Source: Ophiura sarsii (lineage: Eukaryota > Echinodermata > Ophiuroidea > Amphilepidida > Ophiuridae). Taken from it: a DNA stretch of 64,000 bases. The position numbers and the translations under genes were made by a program. Each line of letters starts with the position of its first letter. Positions within the stretch are counted from its first letter, which is position 1. Location: positions 27,429,449 through 27,493,448 of the forward strand of contig CM069458.1 of the NCBI GenBank assembly GCA_035610835.1, read 5' to 3'. The notes beneath the pieces are model-generated. The model searched no databases. It was not told where the DNA came from and was given only the letters and a program-made list of their open reading frames with translations. Below are positions 59,030-64,000 of the stretch, piece by piece.

Positions 59030-59740
59030 CAGAATTGATGAAGTGTTTAAATCTCACGGATATAACTAGTTCCCTTGATAGCTCAGATGGTAAAGTGTTA
59101 GCTCGGAGAACGAGAGGTCCGGGGTTCGGAATCGATCCTTCTGCTCTGAACGATGTCAGTTGATTTATTTGTTCTCGTCAAAATCATTTTGTGTGTGATT
59201 TATTTATGAATGGTTGGTTCATTTCTTTTTCATAAGTTAACAGATTCCCACCATTCTAGTATAAATAACCCCAAAGCAAAAACAAACATCGGCATAGTGC
59301 TCGGGATCAGAGACTTTAAAGTGGTATTGTATTTCCTGGTATTAAAGACGCGATGTAATATACACACAGAGTCACGGACGGCCCATGATGTGACGTTTTG
59401 AAGATGGTTTTCATGACAATGTTTTGCTGCATTTACACCCGATTTTCCTCATTATGCGTATGTGTCTTTTGAAACTAATTATTTGAGTGGGTGAAGGGAT
59501 AACCTGAGCACAATCGCACCCAGACGGAATATCGAGTAAGAGACATGGTCATCATAAATCATCATAAAACATTCATAAATAAATTAAAAACCCAACAAAA
59601 TTGATTTTGATGAGAAAAAAATCTGTGACATTGTGCAGAATCGAACCCCGGACCTCCCGTTCTTCAAGCGAACACTTTACCATCTGCGCTATCAAGGGAA
59701 ACTAGTTATAACCGAGAGATTCAAACAGTTTATTGTCAAG
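59030..59740. repeat. Inverted pair of tRNA-like elements
   Basis: Plus strand 59071-59140: CCCTTGATAGCTCAGATGG (A box), GAGAACGAGAGGTCCGGGG, GGTTCGGAATC (B box with an insertion). Minus strand 59703-59630: CCCTTGATAGCGCAGATGG, GGAGGTCCGGGGTTCGATTC. The flanks ATAACTAGTT, AATCTCNCGG and GTTTGAATC/GTTTAAATC are also mirrored, so the whole is one inverted duplication of a SINE-like unit. Neither has a matching 3' acceptor strand, so they are not tRNA genes. Confidence 0.65.
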
Positions 59741-60613
59741 TGCCACATTTTGATCACCACATTTGAGCTTCACAGCGGGCTTCAAATGATGCGGCAAAAA
59801 TAGTCTTGAACACTATTACCGTACTATTTCAAACACGAAGGATATCAAACAGCTCATTATAATGTGCCACTGTAATAGATGGATTTTTTACGACGTTGTA
59901 AAATATGGGATTTACGGACGTTTTCATCTAAAATTTGCTACCATTTCTTCCAGTTCATGTCAGTTTTTACGCCGATGCAGTAGCATGAAATCTCACATTT
60001 CGGGACGTTGGTGACTGAATATATTGATTCGATAAAACAGTATGAAGTAAAATAGATGTATGCTTCTTTGTAGGTAGTGGGTAAACGATCAGCGGTCTCC
60101 TTTTGTATATATTTCGTCCTAAATAAGTGTTAGTTATTTATAAATAGGTATTCAAATAAATTTGAATTTTTCGTGTTTACATTAAGACGCCCTCGTACCT
60201 AATAATTCGGGGTCAAATCGAAGCGGCGTTTGGACTAAAATGGCTTACCTGAACATGGCTGTAGATTGGTGAAGGATTGATGGATTCGAAAAATAATATT
60301 TTTGTTGGCGATTGATTACGATATCATAAACAAGATGGCGATTGTAAAATTGCACTCAGCAAAACGTTGCAATCTCTGCTACAAGGTGCATAGTTTACAC
60401 TGTACACATGCCCCATTGAAAACCAAGATCTACACATGGTGGAGTTAGCAACTATATTTCATAGTCACATTTTCCCCTTGACCTATACTGTGACCTTTCG
60501 CGTCGGGCCGCTTTATAGCTTACTTGTAGTAAGCTAAAAAAAGGTTATACCTAAACATATGCAGTCAGGAGACTTGTAAGAATAAATGTAAATGTGGGAA
60601 ACATGGGCCAATG
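59741..60613. other. No recognisable feature
   Basis: Probable intronic DNA; no exon-like frame seen. Confidence 0.4.
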
Positions 60614-60617
60614 TTAA

Positions 60618-61016
60618 AGGGACATTAAGTGGTGTTGAAAAGTTTAAATGTTTAAAAATTTACTTCAGAATTCAAGATGAACATTAAAAATCGCCATTAT
60701 TGTTGTTTCTACTAACAAAAAACACAGCAAAACTAGATTAAAACAATATCATCGCTATTTATTGAAAAATGCCCTCTATGCAAATATGGTTCGCGTTATG
60801 TATCACACGTACTGCAGGGGGATACTGTCGGACGTAAAATGCTGGTCCCGCGGGACCAGCATTTTTTGAATCGACGTTTTCTTGTACAAAGAGAGCTGAT
60901 TTTTCTTAATCCTTATAGGTGTAAGTTCATACATGTAATACAATTATAAAAATAAACTAATCTCAGTTTTTATCATAATTGAGGGCGCTGCCTCCAACAC
61001 ATCTCTTAGTGTCCCT
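60618..61016. mobile_element. TTAA-flanked MITE, second member
   Basis: TTAA at 60614-60617 and 61017-61020; ends AGGGACATTAAG and CTTAGTGTCCCT. Internal blocks TTCAAGATGAACATTAAAAA, GCCATTATTGTTGTTTCTAC and GAGGGCGCTGCCTCC match 14338-14671. The middle CTGGTCCCGCGGGACCAG is a perfect palindrome. Confidence 0.85.
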
Positions 61017-61059
61017 TTAATGACAAAAAACATGGGGTTTGCTGCCTCTGGGCTCAAAC

Positions 61060-61400
61060 TCTTGAGTTTTACCAATGTAAAGTTTAGTGACCCCTAGTGA
61101 CCCCATTAATCGCTTAAATCACTGTATGTGCATGGACCCAAGGAATCTTTTGACCAATTCTGAGAGGTATCAGTCATTTACTGTGATAACAGAAAGATTT
61201 TGAATGGAAGGACTGGAAATTGACATTTTCACCCCTAGCGATCCCAAATATTTTTTACATTTTAAAATCCGGAGCATTATGTATACGGTCATGATGAATA
61301 TGATGACGGTCCTGGCTCGTTTCGCTAAGGAGCAAGAGCATTTTAAGTGAAAATAACATTTTCACCCTAATGACCCCTTATTAACCTTTGAGCGCAAGGT
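61060..61400 (-). repeat. Dispersed GGTCA-rich repeat, diverged copy
   Basis: Inverted relative to 3510-3850: GTGACCCCTAGTGACCCC, CTGTATGTGCATGGACCC, AAGGAATCTTTTGACCAATT and GAGCATTTTAAGTG correspond to blocks of the tandem units near the window start. Confidence 0.65.
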
Positions 61401-61580
61401 CATGAATGATTTTTTTCTTCTAATCTTTATAACCCTAACCCAACTACACCACATGGCAAAACACGGCCAGCCTGTTTTTATAACCCAGCGTGCAAGTTTT
61501 TGGGCTTGAAAATGGGCTAGCTAAAAAATGGACCCAAGATATATTACGACGCGATTATACTGAGCCGAGTAGTATTGACA

Positions 61581-61650
61581 GCCGTGGTGTAGTGGAATGG
61601 ACATGGGCTGGTGTTGGAGATCAGTGGTTCAAATCTCAGGGGGTCTGGGT
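61581..61650 (+). repeat. tRNA-like SINE head
   Basis: GTGGTGTAGTGGAATGG resembles an A box and GGTTCAAATCT a B box about 40 bases on. No full cloverleaf with matching acceptor arms. It lies inside a 79-codon frame that is not supported as coding. Confidence 0.45.
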
Positions 61651-61959
61651 GAACTTTCTGGTGAATTTTCTACTTGGGAAAAAGAAATCTGTTGCCGTGT
61701 GGTGTAGTAGGGTTAGGGATGGGACATGAGATACAACAAATCCGATAAAATCGGAGCATGTTTTACATTTTACCATAGTTCAATGACCCATAATGACCTT
61801 TTCCTGACCTGTGACCTCAAAGTCATGATTCACTTTTTTCTTGTCTTTTCAAAATAAAAAATACTGCAAGTCACGACTTGCGAATCCCCCTGGCTGGGAG
61901 ATCAACTAAATGAGGTCAACGGTCATATATGGGTCATGTTCCCCCGGTGTTCATGTTTC

Positions 61960-62620
61960 TTTTCTCCAAGTTTTAGGTCAATCGGTCAACTTTAACGATT
62001 TGACCTCTGGATGACCTTTGACCTCAGATGACCTCTAATTATTTTTTACATGTTCCCACGGTGTTCATTGCACAAATTAACCCCTTGTTGACCTTTGACC
62101 TTGGTTGACCTCTAATGACCGTTGACCTCGGATGACCTCTAATTTATTTTAGACATGTTCCCCCAGTGTTCATGTTTCTTGTCTCCAAGTTTGACGTCGA
62201 TCGGGCAACTTTTACGATTTGACCTCTGGATGACCTATGACCTTTGACCTCAGATGACCTCTAATAATTTATTTTAGACATGTTCACCCGGTGTTCATGT
62301 TTCTTGTCTCCAAGTTTGAAGTCAATCGGGCAACTTTTACGATTTGACCTCTGGATGACCTTTGACCTCAGATGACCTCTAATTTATTTTAGACATGTTC
62401 ACCCGGTGTTCATGTTTCTTGTCTCCAAGTTTGACGTCAATCGGGCAACTTTTACGATTTGACCTCTGAATGACCTTTGACCTCAGATGACCTTGGATGA
62501 CCTCTAATTTATTTTAAACATGTTCACCTGGTGTTCATGTTTCTTTTCTCCAAGTTTGAAGTCAATCGGGCAACTTTTACGATTTGACCTCTAAATGACC
62601 TTTGACCTCAGATGACCTTT
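61960..62620. repeat. ~120-bp minisatellite with TGACCT direct repeats
   Basis: Four to five units of 115-125 bp containing GTGTTCATGTTTCTTGTCTC, CAAGTTTGAAGTCAATCGGG and CAACTTTTACGATT, then clustered TGACCT copies. The spacers within the cluster are CTGGA, T and CAGA, giving spacings of 5, 1 and 4 in a row. Confidence 0.85.
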
Positions 62621-62749
62621 GCAAATTAGACCCCCAAACAAGCAGCTACAGTGTTTGACCATGGCCTACCTATCACTGAAGGTTTGAAGTCAATCCGTCC
62701 ATCCTTTCAACAGATACAGCATTTGGAAAAAAGGCTAACCAAAAGGCAC

Positions 62750-62831
62750 ACACATACACACACACCCCCACCCCTACCCCCCCCCACCCCTACCCCCTCC
62801 CCCACCCCTACCCCCCCCCCCCCCCACCCCT

Positions 62832-62862
<31 letters not shown>

Positions 62863-62876
62863 TACACACACCCCTA
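62750..62876 (+). repeat. CA and C-rich microsatellite
   Basis: CACACATACACACACA followed by CCCCCACCCCTA units and a long C run; the open frame across it is a proline-rich artefact. Confidence 0.8.
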
Positions 62877-62964
62877 CATACGCACAGACACACATTACAT
62901 GATGACAAAATCCCCTTCTGGTTTTACAAACCAGGGGGATAATAAAATACAGCATGCCTTAAAT

Positions 62965-63345
62965 ATTTCCCCTGTTTAGGTCAATGACCCCTAGTGACCT
63001 TATATGACATGTCAATTTTAATCGCTGAAGTTTTCATGTGCATGAACCAAATGAATCTTTTGACCAATTATGACAGTCATCAGTTATTTCCTCTGAGACA
63101 AGAAGCATTTTAAGAAGTCAACATTTTGACCCCTAGCGACCCAAAATATATTTTGATTTTAAAAACCGAACTATTATAATATATGGGTACGGTCATAAGG
63201 AAAAGGAATATGTTGACTGATTCTAACGATCCTAGGTCATTTCACTAAATTCCAAGGGCGTTTTAAGTGAAAATCCCATTTTGACCCATAGTGATCCCTG
63301 AGTGACCTTTGACCCTCAAACTGTGAGGACTTTATAAGAGGGTCA
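62965..63345 (-). repeat. Dispersed GGTCA-rich repeat, inverted copy of 3510-3830
   Basis: TCCTCTGAGACAAGAAGCAT, GACCCAAAATATATTTTGAT, AAAACCGAACTATTATA, GGTACGGTCATAAGGAA, TTTTAAGTGAAAATC and TGACCTTTGACCCTC run in mirror order to the left edge of the first large tandem unit, so the unit's edges derive from this family. Confidence 0.75.
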
Positions 63346-63700
63346 GGTAGGGGGTCCTATTATTTGTTGAAAAGGTCAAGGTAAAAACCAACAACACAAA
63401 CGATATTAAAAAGTAAATTTGCTTGTAGGAAGTTTTTATCAACTTTTTACATTCTAATCAGAATTTTACTTCCACATTTACAATAATCAGCATGTAGTCT
63501 CGATTCAGCCGATACAAAAGAATCTTTGTGTGGTTTAAGTTTTGGTCTCCCTCTTCGATCAGACCTGGTTCACAGAGAATATTTTCTAAGAAGTTTTGTT
63601 TCACAACAATTGGTTTTTACTTGCTGATACCTATAATATGAAAATTGGCTACTACTGAACCATATTAAATACGATCCCCAAAATGTTTATGCTGACTCAC
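63346..63700. other. Probable intron; nothing recognised
   Basis: Sequence downstream (minus strand) of the donor at 63700; no exon seen. Confidence 0.45.
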
Positions 63701-63978
63701 CAATGACGTTGACAGGAATATCGGCGCTCTCTCTACCCGCCTCGTTCGACACAGTCAGGGAGTAGATTCCAGCATCTGTCCTTACCATCTCCCTCACTAA
63801 CAGCTGTGTGCGAGTCTCATGAACGTACACTTGAATCCTCCATCTTGTTGGTATAATGCATGCCATTCTGCAGTTGGGGTTGGACATCCACTGAATGGAA
63901 CGTTGAGATGCAGAGTGGTACTAGTAGAGTGTACAGTGACAACGTTCTTGTGTGCGTCCATGTCAATTTTGGGGGCAC
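63701..63978 (-). CDS. Full Ig I-set domain exon with a one-base frameshift (titin/twitchin-like)
   Basis: Acceptor TACTTTAG (AG at 63980-63979), donor GTGAGT from 63700. The first part reads APKIDMDAHKNVVTVHSTST, LHLNVPFSGCPTPTAEW; the second part, in another frame, reads RIQVYVHETRTQLLVREM, DAGIYSLTVSNEAGRE and ADIPVNVI. Together these are a complete I-set domain: the PPF.G.P.P...W core, and the D-A-G-x-Y corner followed by NEAG, as in titin and twitchin A-band modules. Both borders are phase 1, so the exon should be a multiple of three, yet it is 278 nt. One base is missing between about 63860 and 63835. In the first frame a stop follows at the LAHSC position. Either the gene is broken here or the sequence has an error. 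It is probably an exon of the same minus-strand gene as 54845-56342, upstream of it. Confidence 0.8.
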
Positions 63979-64000
63979 CTAAAGTAGAGCAAAAAAAAAG

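Noticed and set aside
61490..61729. 79-codon plus-strand frame with WTWAGVGDQWF
   Set aside because: It spans a tRNA-like SINE head and is best explained as that repeat read in one frame.
62651..62902. Proline- and threonine-rich 83-codon frame
   Set aside because: Translation of a CA and C-run microsatellite.

Overview
This 64 kb window is animal nuclear DNA. It is AT-rich, has spliced exons with GT/AG borders and I-set immunoglobulin modules of the titin/twitchin (giant muscle protein) kind, and is packed with minisatellites, fold-back MITEs and remains of transposons. There are no operons, no bacterial genes and no CRISPR. A marine invertebrate is my best guess from the repeat style; I cannot name the species.

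Layout. 1-12.6 kb: a TA-flanked inverted-repeat element (462-12579) is split by about 10.7 kb of DNA. That DNA holds three tandem copies of a ~2.9-3.0 kb unit, each with an array of exact 139-bp monomers and an embedded fold-back element. 12.6-14.2 kb: small inverted-repeat elements. 14.2-26.5 kb: a decayed minus-strand Ty3/gypsy-type retrotransposon with very long LTRs (14231-19357 and 22049-~26455), primer-binding-site-like and polypurine-like sequences, and a broken integrase. Because the two LTRs were once identical, younger insertions in each can be read by comparison: a TTAA-flanked element, TA-flanked elements, a hAT-like element with 8-bp target duplication, and a hairpin-rich element. 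26.5-30.3 kb: sparse DNA with a short tandem repeat and one fibronectin-III-like fragment. 30.3-50.5 kb: a complex satellite built on a 35-bp hairpin monomer, interrupted by an 8.1-kb composite element (38114-46245). The composite carries a frameshifted HUH endonuclease/SF3 helicase (Rep-like) relic, a frameshifted Tc1 transposase, and an array of paired TGACCT motifs. 50.5-64 kb: tRNA-like SINE heads, more MITEs, and minus-strand exons of a titin/twitchin-like gene (54845-55016, 56231-56342, 63701-63978).

The only candidate host gene is the Ig-module gene running right to left at the right end. Each of its two Ig domains here is one nucleotide short of a whole reading frame, so it is either decaying or affected by assembly errors. 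The other long open frames lie in satellites, poly-G runs or transposon relics and are not called as genes. The most unusual features are the Rep-like relic inside a composite inverted-repeat element, and the recurrence of AGGTCA direct repeats (DR1, DR4, DR5 spacing) in unrelated minisatellites.
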